Assembly: GCA_947095585.1 (NCBI GenBank)
Contig: OX352761.1
Location: 26,813,777 to 26,877,776, forward strand
DNA from: Nephrocerus scutellatus
Lineage: Eukaryota > Arthropoda > Insecta > Diptera > Pipunculidae
Direction: 5' to 3'
Length of the DNA stretch: 64,000 nt
Below, in pieces: positions 37,278-46,507 of the stretch (position 1 is its first letter; every line of letters begins with the position of its first letter). Made by a program: the position numbers and the translations under genes. The notes beneath the pieces were generated by a model. The model saw only the letters and a list, made by a program, of their open reading frames with translations. It did no database searches and was not told the origin of the DNA.

Positions 37278-37390
37278 CATAATTATTTGCCAAACAATAC
37301 TGAGTAGAAATGCCACTTTGAGCTGTCAAAACAACTGTCATAAAATAAAACGACATCTATCGGAAAAACAAACCTCCCAAAAAAACACCC
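36842..37390. mobile_element. Fold-back element with about 240-bp inverted arms
   Basis: The left arm (36842-37078) and right arm (37151-37390) are near-perfect reverse complements. Landmarks inward from each outer end are GGGTGTTTTTTTGGGAGG, TTTGTTTTTCCGATAGATGT, TGACAGTTGTTTTGACAGCT, a homopolymer A (left) or T (right) run of 30-37, and TATGCCAGAAATTGTGTTTA. The 72-bp centre begins with ACGGGTGTTTTTTTAAGAGG, a second version of the arm's outer end. The terminal motif resembles mariner-type ends. No coding sequence. Confidence 0.88.
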
Positions 37391-38235
37391 TATATAAGAA
37401 ATCGTCAATTCCGGATGTAACTTTTTTTTCTCATTTTTAATGTACTGAAAATTAAAGTAGAGCGGTGAGAGATTTAAAATTTTCTAGTAGGTGCAAATGT
37501 GTACACAACAGTTCAACAATGGGAAAACGTCAAAAAATGCATTGAAAATGTACTTCAGTTTAATTTTTCAACCATTGGCAGCTTAATTTTTACGTTTCCG
37601 CATTGAAGAAAAAACGTCTGGAAGAGGGCTTTGATTAGCAGAAAGCTGTTATTGATCTATTTCGAAAAATAACTTGCTTTCTTAAAAAATGTAGTCACAC
37701 GGGCTTAAATATCAACGATGAAAAACGACGTAATTTAAACTACCGTAGATTGGTTTTCAGAGAAAACAAACAACTTGACAGCCAAAAAATTGGTTGTTGT
37801 TCAGAAAAAACACAAAATCACACGAAAAATACTGTCAAGATTTTTGATGGGTTCGGAAATCGTGTTTACTTTTGTAAGCGTTCGGTTACGAATTCTATTA
37901 TTAACCAATCATTAAAAAAAAAAGTTGATATTATCTTAATTTTTTTACCAAAGTACCAAATTAGTTTTGGTAGATGTCGCCCATAAATTTTCATCAAAAA
38001 GACTCGCTGGTATTTTTGTTATGTGGCGTAGCCATATTGATGTACATTACAGTCAATTGTTTTGTTCTGTTCGATAGCATGAGTGCATCATCGAATATTG
38101 GAGCAAAGCAATTCACGAAACATTTATTACTTTACGTTCAACAAAAAGGGATTTACACTTTGATTACTGATAATTGTGCTGGTAATTCTATTAAAAGTTG
38201 CAAGTTTCAAACAATCGGTTATTGTGCGTGAAATT
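37391..38235. other. Intergenic upstream of the THAP gene
   Basis: Contains a partial family B repeat at 37720-37815 (TACCGTAGATTGG, ACAACTTGACAGCC). Frames at 37750-37986 and 37974-38231 lack recognisable features. The THAP promoter and 5'UTR must lie here, but no clear TATA or initiator stands out. Confidence 0.5.
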
Positions 38236-39281
38236 ATGGGGACAAAAAGGTGTTCTTACAAAGGGTGCAATGAATTCTCCATAAAAGGATGTCCATCCCA
38301 AATTACACTCTATCAATTTCCTAAGGATGTCGAACGCTACAAAAAGTGGATGATTCTAAGCCAATGCGACCAGAGCATACCAAAGCATTTACGATTTATT
38401 TGTGCAAAACATTTCGATTCTTCGAAATACATATCAAGTAATCAAAGGAGATCTGTCCTGATAGGAACAGCGGTTCCCTTCCCATACAATGCTAGCACAT
38501 CCGATACCAGTAGTAATAATGACCAGTCGGTCATCGACGATGACGAATTCCAACAATGTGTTGAATCTACCATTGAAGAGGACGACGACCGTTCACTTTA
38601 TACGGATGAACATGAAGATATGTCCCAGCTGTCCATTGTAGAAAGTAAAATTTATATTTTTGTCATTAATGTTAGAATCCCATTTACTTGTACGTTTTTC
38701 CAACAGCTCTGACACAATACGAAGAATCAAATGTAAGTAATACTGCAATTGACCGTGATGGTGTCATATCATCTACTGATGCACCAAGACCAATCAGAAA
38801 AGTAGACATCAACTTGAAACGTAGGCATTATAACCAAGAAGAAATGAAAAATAATACTATAAAGATTAAACGGTTTGAAAGTATCCATCTATCATCGCCC
38901 TCGGAAAGATTTGTAACAGCCAAATATCACGGAAACTCGTCAAAAGCCAATCAATTGCAAGTTACCAAAGTTGCAGAGCTGAAATCACCGCAACAACCGT
39001 CACAAGACATTAAAGTCACAAAGAAGCACGAGCTTGTTTCCAAGGTAGTGGATGAAGACGAATACGAAGATAAAATCGACGAATACGAAGATAAAATCGA
39101 CGAAATTACATTATTTGAATCAAAACATATCAACACGTTCATCTATAAAGGCGAGGAATACATTCAGTTGCCAAAGAAAGATTACATCCAAGAGAAGTTG
39201 TCGCTTATACAAAAAATCAAGTCGTACGAACTAATTTTGACCAGCATTAAAAACAGTGTTGATAATTTTGAAATAAGCTAA
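38236..39281 (+). CDS. THAP-domain zinc-finger protein
   Basis: Two exons, 38236-38644 and 38707-39281, joined over a 62-bp GTAAAA...CAACAG intron; the split codon becomes ACT. The product has 327 residues. The N-terminal THAP domain shows C6, C11, C56 and H59 (C2CH), the conserved Trp38, YQFPKD with Pro29, and the closing AVPFPY motif (79-84). THAP domains bind DNA and derive from P-element-like transposases; family members are often transcription or chromatin regulators. The middle is acidic, and the end is a heptad-like segment (YIQEKLSLIQKIKSYELI) that could form a coiled coil. Two direct 15-bp repeats (GACGAATACGAAGAT) encode DEYEDKI twice near 39056-39090. I start at 38236, the last ATG before the THAP motif; an upstream in-frame ATG at 38176 would add 20 residues. 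AATAAA lies at 39296-39301. Confidence 0.85.
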
Positions 39282-39463
39282 GCAATTAAAAAATCAATAA
39301 AAGAAATTATTAAAAAAAAAAATAGTAAATGGGAATATGTGTGGAACGAGAAGCCAGGCGACCAGCGACTTGGTTGTAAGGTTAAAGGAGAAAAAGAGGA
39401 AGTTATTTGTATTATCTTATTATTTCATTTTATTTAGAAAAAAGGCTTTTTGTTGCGATGTCA

Positions 39464-40469
39464 CTAATCGTCTATTACACACAGATCATCCTCTTCTGAA
39501 CTTACGAGATCCTCATCAAAATCATCTTCTTCGTCGCTTTCGTCCGTAGTTTTCACATTACATTTACTTCGTTGTTGCAACATTGCGGCCCATGTGAAAT
39601 TTGTTTCGCATAGCGGACATTCACCATCAATTGGAATATAATGGCCGCGATTATTTTTATTTGCCAGGCAATGCTCAGCTAGGCAAATAATATGACAAGT
39701 TAATTTGCACCGGGGGTTAGTGCAACTAATTCTCGATCGTTCAGGATTTTCAATTGGTTTCATGCATAAATGACATTCTAAAGCCCACAATTCGACGACA
39801 CTATCTGCTTGAGTAGATTTTGAATTTTTGCCAACAGTTATTTGTCCACTGACAACTTTCATATGTGGCAATGGTTGCTTATCAATCTAAGAGAAGAACA
39901 AAATTTATTTTTTTAAAAAAAATTTGTTTCGACGACTCTTATTCGTTATGACATGCCTTAAAATCCACTTTATAATCGGGATCCAGCCAACGAATGGTAA
40001 GAGGCAAGCGACTCCATGGCCCCAGTGAAAGCATTTCGCTAAGTATTCGGAAATTATATTGAAAATACGTTTCGTTACTTCGCTTGCGACGTAATTCTGT
40101 GATATGCTTAAGGCGCGATGATTGCGTTGGCGATTGCCATGCCCATTCGAACTATGAAAGAGTGTATTTTATGTATTATTAATTAAGAAATGGGCCAATA
40201 ATCGAAACCATATGATAACTCACTTGAAGCGCTGCTATATTATTGGGAAATCCATGAACAATCATTATCATCTTCCATGGACCTTTGTTGCTTGTTTTCT
40301 TGGCGCCACCGAAATCTTTTCCACGATTATGTTGATTTATTCGGCGATTTGGATTTACAGTAAAACCAATGTAACACTTGCCATTGTACTTACGTTCAGG
40401 ACTTTGACTGCACAGTAGATATACACCAAAAAAACTTCCAGAAGTTTTCTCGCCATCTGCCTTATCCAT
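39464..40469 (-). CDS. slx1: SLX1 structure-specific endonuclease subunit
   Basis: Three exons on the - strand: 40469-40224, 40151-39957 and 39886-39464, all phase 0, giving 287 residues. The GIY-YIG nuclease domain shows [27 protein letters not shown] with the catalytic Arg, and Glu84 in FEWAWQSP at the start of exon 2. The segment [14 protein letters not shown] is a family hallmark. The C-terminus holds a C4HC3 RING/PHD-like zinc finger ([32 protein letters not shown]), then an acidic tail. With SLX4 (Mus312 in flies) it cuts branched DNA such as Holliday junctions in the nucleus. The second intron appears to use a GC donor (AAG|GCATGT), because that join aligns best with the family. AATAAA lies at 39429-39434 on this strand. 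The gene is convergent with the THAP gene, 182 bp apart. Confidence 0.93.
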
Positions 40470-40798
40470 TATAAAGAGTTTACTAACTTTTTATTTGAGA
40501 CTCCAAAGCTAAAAGGAAACATAAATTATTCGATTATTTTTATTAGTGGTCTCGATTTTCGTTTTAGAACATTTTACAAAAATAAAATTTTAAATAAGTT
40601 AATTATCGGATATATAGATGTAGCAGTCATTTGGTCATTTGGTTTTATCAAAAATAGCGAAGAACTTGGAGAAATAAGTTCGTTTGTATATTATTAAGTT
40701 ATGTTCTTTATTTTAAGCTCTGTAATTGTGTTTATAATTAATTAATGATAATTCTTATAGCTATTTGTAAAAAAAGACAATATATGTAGTGATTCATT

Positions 40799-41595
40799 TC
40801 ACTGCATTTTTTGCGCTGTAGCACTGCCGATGCTAACTCCACCTGCGATCCCATTCAGTTGTTGCTGCTGTGTTTGTTGTTGGGCTTGCTGCTGCGGCAG
40901 TTGCTGCTGTTGCTGATTGCCAAGCCCGTTTTGCATAGCAGTGGTTTGATTTCCACCAACTCCCTGCTGAGTATCACTATCAACATTCACTGGAGTATTC
41001 GCATTAACAAGAGAGAAGAGTTTTGTTCGTTTTCTTGTGTAATGTTGCCATTGCAGAATGGCTTGATCATCGATAAATTTGCAACATTGTGAATTAACGA
41101 TTTCGCGTCGAAAATGTTCATATTGCAAGAGATCCAAGAAGAACAAACACATGGGGTACATAACATATTTCGCATATTCAGGCTCTTTCCAGTACTGTAA
41201 ATATTTTAGATAATTGATGAACGATTGATCCTTAAAGTAGCCACGTTGAGCTAGAACTAGAATTAATTGCTTATTGAATATAAAATATTAATTTTTTCGT
41301 ACTCCAACTCACAATTTAAATAGTTTGGATTCGCTAAGCATTGGACAAATTCTAATTCAACCTGCCATCGAAGTTTCTGTTGCTCTTCAGACTCGATTGC
41401 GGCTGTTTAATGGAAAATGTTATTTGTTTATTAATTACCCTTTTTTGTGGAGCAATAAAAATTAATTGTGTATTTAAAACTATTGAGGAAGCGAAATTAA
41501 GATTGAAACATTTTGATTAAATAAAAATAACATATCAATAATAATGTAATTGGATGTGGTTACTTACTCTTACCTTTTCCATACATTTTTGCCAT
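40799..41595 (-). CDS. MED31: Mediator complex subunit 31
   Basis: Three exons on the - strand: 41595-41568 (28 bp), 41402-41313 and 41256-40799, giving 191 residues. The conserved MED31/Soh1 domain is unmistakable: EFVQCLANPNYLNFLAQRGY, FKDQSFINYLKYLQYW, EPEYAKYVMYPMCLFFLDLL and CKFIDDQAILQWQHY. A Gln-rich tail follows, as in Drosophila. MED31 is a Mediator middle-module subunit linking activators to RNA polymerase II. Two competing donors end the tiny first exon: A|GTAAGT (used here, giving MAKMYGKGKTAIES) and G|GTAAGA six bases upstream (giving MAKMYGKAAIES); both keep the frame. The gene lies 329 bp upstream of slx1 on the same strand. A minus-strand AATAAA is at 40707-40712. Confidence 0.95.
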
Positions 41596-42333
41596 AATGA
41601 ATGGAAAAGGTTTGCGTGGAATTCAAGATGTGTGTGAGTAGTAGGTATTTTTCTTTTTTTTCTTGTTTTGATTTGTGAATTGGATTTGAAAGATCGATAA
41701 TAAAACACAAAACAAACTATATTAAACTTAAAACAGAAATTGTTTCCACAATAAAAAAGAAGCAATTTATTAGCATAACACAATAATCTTTGTAATAAAA
41801 AAACAAAGAAAACGTTCTACACGGATGGTTTGGTGTATCAAACAGGAAAATCAGAACAAAAAATCGAGCAGGATTCGTGGTTTCAATCAGTTTCTTTAAA
41901 GTTTAAACTGATACTGATAACTGATGTGAATAATAAAAACAAATATTCTGCCACTAGTTCAGGGTCTGGAGTTATACGATTAGAATTATACTACTTGGAC
42001 GATGTCAAAACAGTGCTTTCTCATCAGAGGATGCCTCTATTTTACAAACCGTATGAGTTCATCCCCAATTTTAAATTATATTGATAATTGAAGTATTTTT
42101 ATGTTGGAAAATTAAAATATTTTCGCTGCGGTAAAAGCCGGGATTATCTTTTTTTTTTTTTTTAGAGAAATCGCTTTTAGAAAGGCTTGAAATTGAAATA
42201 CGAACCCCATCGAGTTTGACAAGGTATAGAAGGTATTAAGTATTACACGTTGTTTCCATTTCAAAAACAATGAGTGCGTTCAATGCGCAACAAATTGTTA
42301 CACAAATTTATTTTTTTTTACATTTTGTCGTAC

Positions 42334-42546
42334 ACTGAGGACTAAAGTGTTGCTGGTTGTTATGACAACTTGGTGTTCACCACATAAGTTGTCGTCGACA
42401 AAAGTCTGATGAGTAATTTGTTTATGAGTTGTTGTGTTGTAACAGTATTGACTCAAAATAACAACATGTGTTTTACTATACATAGGTGTCGATGTCGATT
42501 TGACTTGTCGACATAACAACACACCACCATAGCTTTTTTCCAGTGA
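42334..42546. mobile_element. Candidate MITE with CACTG ends
   Basis: The left end reads CACTGAGGACTAAAGTGTTG with TTGTTATGACAAC following. The right end, inverted, reads CACTGGAAAAAAGCTATGG with TTGTTATGTCGACAA following. The inverted match is partial, and no target duplication was resolved. Confidence 0.45.
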
Positions 42547-42692
42547 ACACAACGAATAATTTGCTTGTATGCGTGTACACGTATAAGGGCTTCAAATTAT
42601 CCTACAATATATGACAGCCGAATTGAAAGGAAAGGAAATACAGAGACAAAATCTTTTACGCTTACGCCGGGATTCAACGCTCACAAGTTATG

Positions 42693-42823
42693 GTGCTCTC
42701 ATAATGGACAGATTTAAGACTTACAGGATTGTATGGATTTATAACATAACTAGCAAATATTTGTTTTTGTCAAAACCAAAATCATACAATCCTGTAAGTC
42801 TTAAGTTTTTATTATGAGAGCAC
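42693..42823. mobile_element. MITE family M2, copy with 45-bp arms
   Basis: The left arm (42693-42740) starts GTGCTCTCATAAT and contains TTAAGACTTACAGGATTGTA. The right arm (42779-42823) is its inverse, ending ATTATGAGAGCAC. The loop is about 38 bp. A diverged longer relative lies at 46073-46303. Confidence 0.82.
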
Positions 42824-43962
42824 TGTTAGTTATTTATGATGCTCGCACCATGAAAAAGTTAATTCTTAAAACCTATTTTTAAAAGGAAAATTTATATTCC
42901 GTAAAATCATGAATAAAAACGTCATTAACTGGGTAATAATTAGATAATAATATTAACAATACTTTTATTTTTACATTGTATTTTTTTTGTTATAATCGTC
43001 AAACTTTAACCAAACAACTACAGCTGTCAAAAAATATTCTGTATATATTTCATAGTAAAAAAAATATATCCGAGAATTATCGGAGCGTAAAAAACGCCTA
43101 ACAGAAAAAAATGTTGTTCGTAGAATAAAAAAAACATAGATCTGATTTCTGACAGTTAAATTTGCATAAATTAATCTGTAATACGATTGGTTTTTTTATT
43201 TCATTTATAATGATACCAATTCACCTTCTAACAACCGTCAAACCACCTAGAAAAATTCATTTTTCAAAAGAAATCATTGATATATCACTCAATTGTATGA
43301 AATACCACATAAACCAAGTACAACTTGATCAAACTTCCGTTTAAGCTGGCCCACTCCCAAAAAAAAGTAGGGCTGTGTAGAAGTAACTTTCACTTTTCAT
43401 TTGATACCAATATTTAGGCCCGCCCACTTTTGAACAAGCCCCCTGCTGAACTTTATTGAACTTTTTGGCTCTAACTCTGTCGAGGGAGGCTAGATTGAAC
43501 CCAAATTTTTATAAGATGAAAGGTATTTTTATTAACTTTTATATGATGCCAATAAACCTCCATCAAATTACTTAGAACAATCAATTTTTCAAAAAAGAGC
43601 TCAAAGTTTTGGAAGCCCTTTTCTCCTAAAGGGGGCATTTCCCCCAAACAAGATTGCGGTTCTCGAGGTCTACTCAATAAGGTCTTTCAGAAGAGGGGTG
43701 TCCGAAAGCCCTAACCCCACATACCTTATAATGCAATTTAGCCCGACTCGTTATATACCCGGGTCGAGTTCCGATAAGAATGACTCAACTCGACTACATT
43801 GGTTCAGCGAAGTCGAGTCGAAAAATACTTCTGACATACCATCTTAAACCTAAATGAAATCTTTCAGACCTTCCATGCGCTGAAATACTCAGGTCTGTAT
43901 TATGTGTGAAACATATAGTGCAAAAATAAAATAACGTGTACAGGAAGCAGTAAACAAATTCT

Positions 43963-44839
43963 TTATTCATCGAAACCGACTAGCGGTAAAATATAGAATT
44001 GTATGTAGACTTCAGCATGCTCATCGGACTGAATCATAAAATGCATTTCAAGAAGACCACTCAAATCCGTCTTCATAGCAACCTTACTGGATACGGCCAA
44101 TGCTTTCATAGTCAAACGAATGTGGGAGCATTTATACCGAGATTTAGTAACCTCGCGGCAGTTAAACAACATCATCATATCACTGGTCTTGGCCACTTCT
44201 ACGCTTGATTCGGACTGCATAACACCAATGGTAGATATTTTAAAATATGGAGCTCTTGGTGAAAGAATAATTTCAAGCTCGTCTGCTGATTTGTCAATTT
44301 CATTAAAAATGTTGGCCAAATCAGGACCACGTACAAAAACTACATTTAAGCTAGAACTGTTCTCATCCAAATTGTAGTCCATTGGATCTTCATAGAATGT
44401 AGTTTTTATGGAACATTCCGTTGTAACGTCATCTTCATCGTGAGGTTGTAAAACAATGATCAACGGAGCTCCTTGGCCTTTATAAAACATTTTCATACTA
44501 CAATCAAAGCCGGCGAATATGCTTAAACACTCAGAAATCACATTCATATTTAAGCTAAAGTTTATCACTCCATTCACATGAAATTCCGAGAAGCATGATG
44601 GCGTTATGTACAAACTTGACTGAATGTACTTGCCACTCTCGATCGTCACCCGAAAGCCGTCTTCGTTTATTTGAAATGAACCATTCTGCAGAAGCAATCA
44701 TCCCTTTATTAAAGTTTTATAAAAGAAATGAGTAACTGACCTCTCCAAAATTTATAGATTTTATGCCTAAATAAAACGTTTTTATATGATCTAGTCGACC
44801 AACAAATTTAAAATTCGAATATTGAGATTGTGTTAGCAT
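43963..44839 (-). CDS. Rad1: Rad1, 9-1-1 checkpoint clamp subunit
   Basis: Two exons on the - strand, 44839-44741 and 44685-43963, phase 0, giving 273 residues. The N-terminus FKFVGRLDHIKTFYLGIK is the Rad1 signature, and the rest follows the PCNA-like double fold (FQINEDGFRVTIESGKYIQS, then NVISECLSIFAG, and IQFYILPLVG at the end). Rad1 forms a ring with Rad9 and Hus1 that marks damaged DNA and activates the ATR checkpoint. An in-frame ATG at 44890 would add 17 residues; I prefer 44839 because it has A at -3 and begins the conserved part. The stop codon TAA lies inside the minus-strand AATAAA at 43962-43967, and no other AATAAA follows closely, so the 3'UTR may be only tens of bases. The SWIM gene ends 76 bp upstream. 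Confidence 0.92.
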
Positions 44840-44915
44840 TTTTAAGTTTTTCAGAATCCCTTTTTCGTAGAGACCCTTTGAATGTTGCATCTGTTGAAAC
44901 TGTTATGCTGAGCAA

Positions 44916-45476
44916 TTAAATGTCAGAGTGTGATAAATTATCGACGAGCGGGGACATTTGTGCTAGAAGAAAATTGAATTTATGTTTTGGCAGCGTTTCA
45001 ATCAGGATCGATTTCTTATTGTGGGTGGCTTGACTATCGATAATATTCCCTAGCCGTACAGCCAGAACGTGCGCACAAGTATAATATTTATTTTCCAGAC
45101 TTAAAACATTTGAAGTAAAAAATGGACACGAACAATAGTTCACCCCAGCAAACAGTCTTATTACATTGGCTGAATTCGGTTTTTCGGTGATTTCAAATAG
45201 CTCACGGACACCGCTTTCCGGACAATAGACCTTTATCAGTTGTTTATCAATTATTTGAAGAGCACGCTGAAGGCTTTCACCGAAAAGAGCATACAGTTCT
45301 ATGTGATGTTGCTTCGTTACTGCAAAAAAAACTACTGTATATCCACTATTAATGTTGTTATATTCAAAATAGATGAACTTACATTTATCGATACCCGATT
45401 GTTTGAGATCTTCCTGGATTCGTTGAAATACTTGCTCTACAAGCTCTGGAACAAATGATGTTGGCGCGATTGGCAT
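44916..45476 (-). CDS. SWIM-domain protein, ZSWIM7/SWS1-like
   Basis: Two exons on the - strand, 45476-45383 and 45319-44916, giving 165 residues. The 63-bp intron (T|GTAAGT ... TTTTTTTTGCAG|TA) is a multiple of three and has no in-frame stop, so an unspliced message would encode 186 residues. Splicing is favoured because the join gives a helix (HIELYALFGESLQRALQIID) comparable to ZSWIM7. The SWIM zinc motif CxCx(n)CxH is C94, C96, C113 and H115 in NYCSCPFFTSN and YYTCAHVL. ZSWIM7/SWS1 pairs with a RAD51 paralogue in the Shu complex and promotes homologous recombination, notably in meiosis. A MITE (45491-45630) begins 14 bp upstream of the start codon. The stop lies 76 bp before the Rad1 ATG. 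Confidence 0.85.
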   Translation of the reverse strand: MPIAPTSFVPELVEQVFQRIQEDLKQSGIDKCKFIYFEYNNINSGYTVVFFAVTKQHHIELYALFGESLQRALQIIDKQLIKVYCPESGVRELFEITEKPNSANVIRLFAGVNYCSCPFFTSNVLSLENKYYTCAHVLAVRLGNIIDSQATHNKKSILIETLPKHKFNFLLAQMSPLVDNLSHSDI

Positions 45477-45490
45477 TTGGATTTGACAAT

Positions 45491-45630
45491 AGCCGTATTT
45501 TATATGCCGAGGAACAACAACAATTGCACTGTCGAATTCCTTATTTGGAATTGTGAAAACCTGCTGTTTGGCTGGTTTTGGCTGGTTTTGACATTGGAAT
45601 TCCGAACTAGCTCGGCAAATAAAAAGCAGC
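45491..45630. mobile_element. MITE family M1, copy 3
   Basis: Left end GCCGTATTTTATATGCCGAG, right end CTCGGCAAATAAAAAGCAGC, with AATTGCACTGTCG and AAACCTGCTGTTTGGCTGG inside. It carries a small internal duplication (GGCTGGTTTTGGCTGGTTTTG). It lies 14 bp upstream of the SWIM-domain gene's start codon, so it is probably in the 5'UTR or core promoter. Confidence 0.85.
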
Positions 45631-45856
45631 TAATATGACTACTGTAACACAATAACAATGTAAATGATCAAAATGTAAAAGTATATAGCACGTCCGCTTT
45701 GTGTTATCATTTGATGGATTTGACATTTGAGGTTGTTTACTTTGAAGTTTGGAAGAATTTGTTTGACTAGACTACAAAACAAAACAAAATTGACAAATAA
45801 AGTCTGTTTGATGACATTGCTTAAACATTTTTTTTATTTAATTGCTGCTTTTTTTC

Positions 45857-45952
45857 TGGGACAACTTGCCCACGACAGCCTTTTGTACTAAAAACCAGTA
45901 AATTCACAGTATTTTACCCAATATTTTGTGTTGTCGGGGACAAGTTGTCCGG
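45857..45952. mobile_element. Short MITE with GGGACAACTTG ends
   Basis: The left end reads GGGACAACTTGCCCACGACA; the right end, inverted, reads CGGACAACTTGTCCCCGACA. Total length is about 95 bp. No coding sequence. Confidence 0.65.
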
Positions 45953-46072
45953 CAAAAAACGCACCAAATATCATGTTGCGTACAATTGCTCATATGTACT
46001 TAAAATGCGCTCGGTATTTGTTTAAAAAAAATTAACTTATATACAAAGACCGCGCTACTGCGTAGAATTAAG

Positions 46073-46303
46073 GGTGCTCTCACAATGAAAAAGTTAAGAC
46101 AAGATAAATGTATGTATTTTGGTTTAGAAAAAAAATTCTGCTTGTTATGTAGGTAGTTCTTTTAAATAAAAAAGAATGAAGCTCGCAATATTTTGAAACG
46201 GATGTGAACTAATTTTTGTTGTTGTTGTTATGAGTTCAATATAATGACAATGAAGCTTTGAAACTTTGCTGTCACAACCTAAAACTTTTATTTTGTGAGC
46301 TCT
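46073..46303. mobile_element. MITE family M2, longer diverged copy
   Basis: Starts GGTGCTCTCACAATGAAAAA and AGTTAAGAC; ends AAACTTTTATTTTGTGAGCTC. The ends match the M2 copy at 42693-42823 with substitutions, around a longer interior. Confidence 0.7.
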
Positions 46304-46372
46304 TCTAAGGTTTAAATTTTAAGTCTTCGACAACGGTAGCGTGAGCGTGACGACTTTTTTCAATTTATTATT

Positions 46373-46507
46373 AGCCGCGTTCAATTGGACTAAAGAGTAC
46401 AACTGTCACTTTAGTTAATTGAGCGACTTTTCACTTTAATTGAGCTACTGTAGTGTGTTACAGATGTAGCTACTAATTAAGTTAATTCAGTCCAATCGAA
46501 CGCGGCT
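46373..46507. mobile_element. MITE family M3, AGCCGCGTTC ends
   Basis: A 135-bp element with inverted ends AGCCGCGTTCAATTGGACT and AGTCCAATCGAACGCGGCT. ATT repeats flank it on both sides, but a unique target duplication cannot be defined. The interior has TTTAGTTAATTGAGCG and a second imperfect inversion. Confidence 0.82.

Larger units (their letters stand above)
41596..43962. other. Intergenic between MED31 and Rad1, MITE-rich
   Basis: No gene is supported; an 84-codon frame at 41830-42084 lacks recognisable motifs. The region holds a likely MITE at 42334-42546, a MITE with long arms at 42693-42823, and a stray related end at 42836-42885. A C-rich segment at 43340-43720 (CCCGCCCAC, CCCCCTGC and following) has no usable frame. 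Confidence 0.55.

Noticed and set aside
41830..42084. 84-codon frame between MED31 and Rad1
   Set aside because: Starts at TTG, shows no motif, and lies in MITE-rich intergenic DNA.
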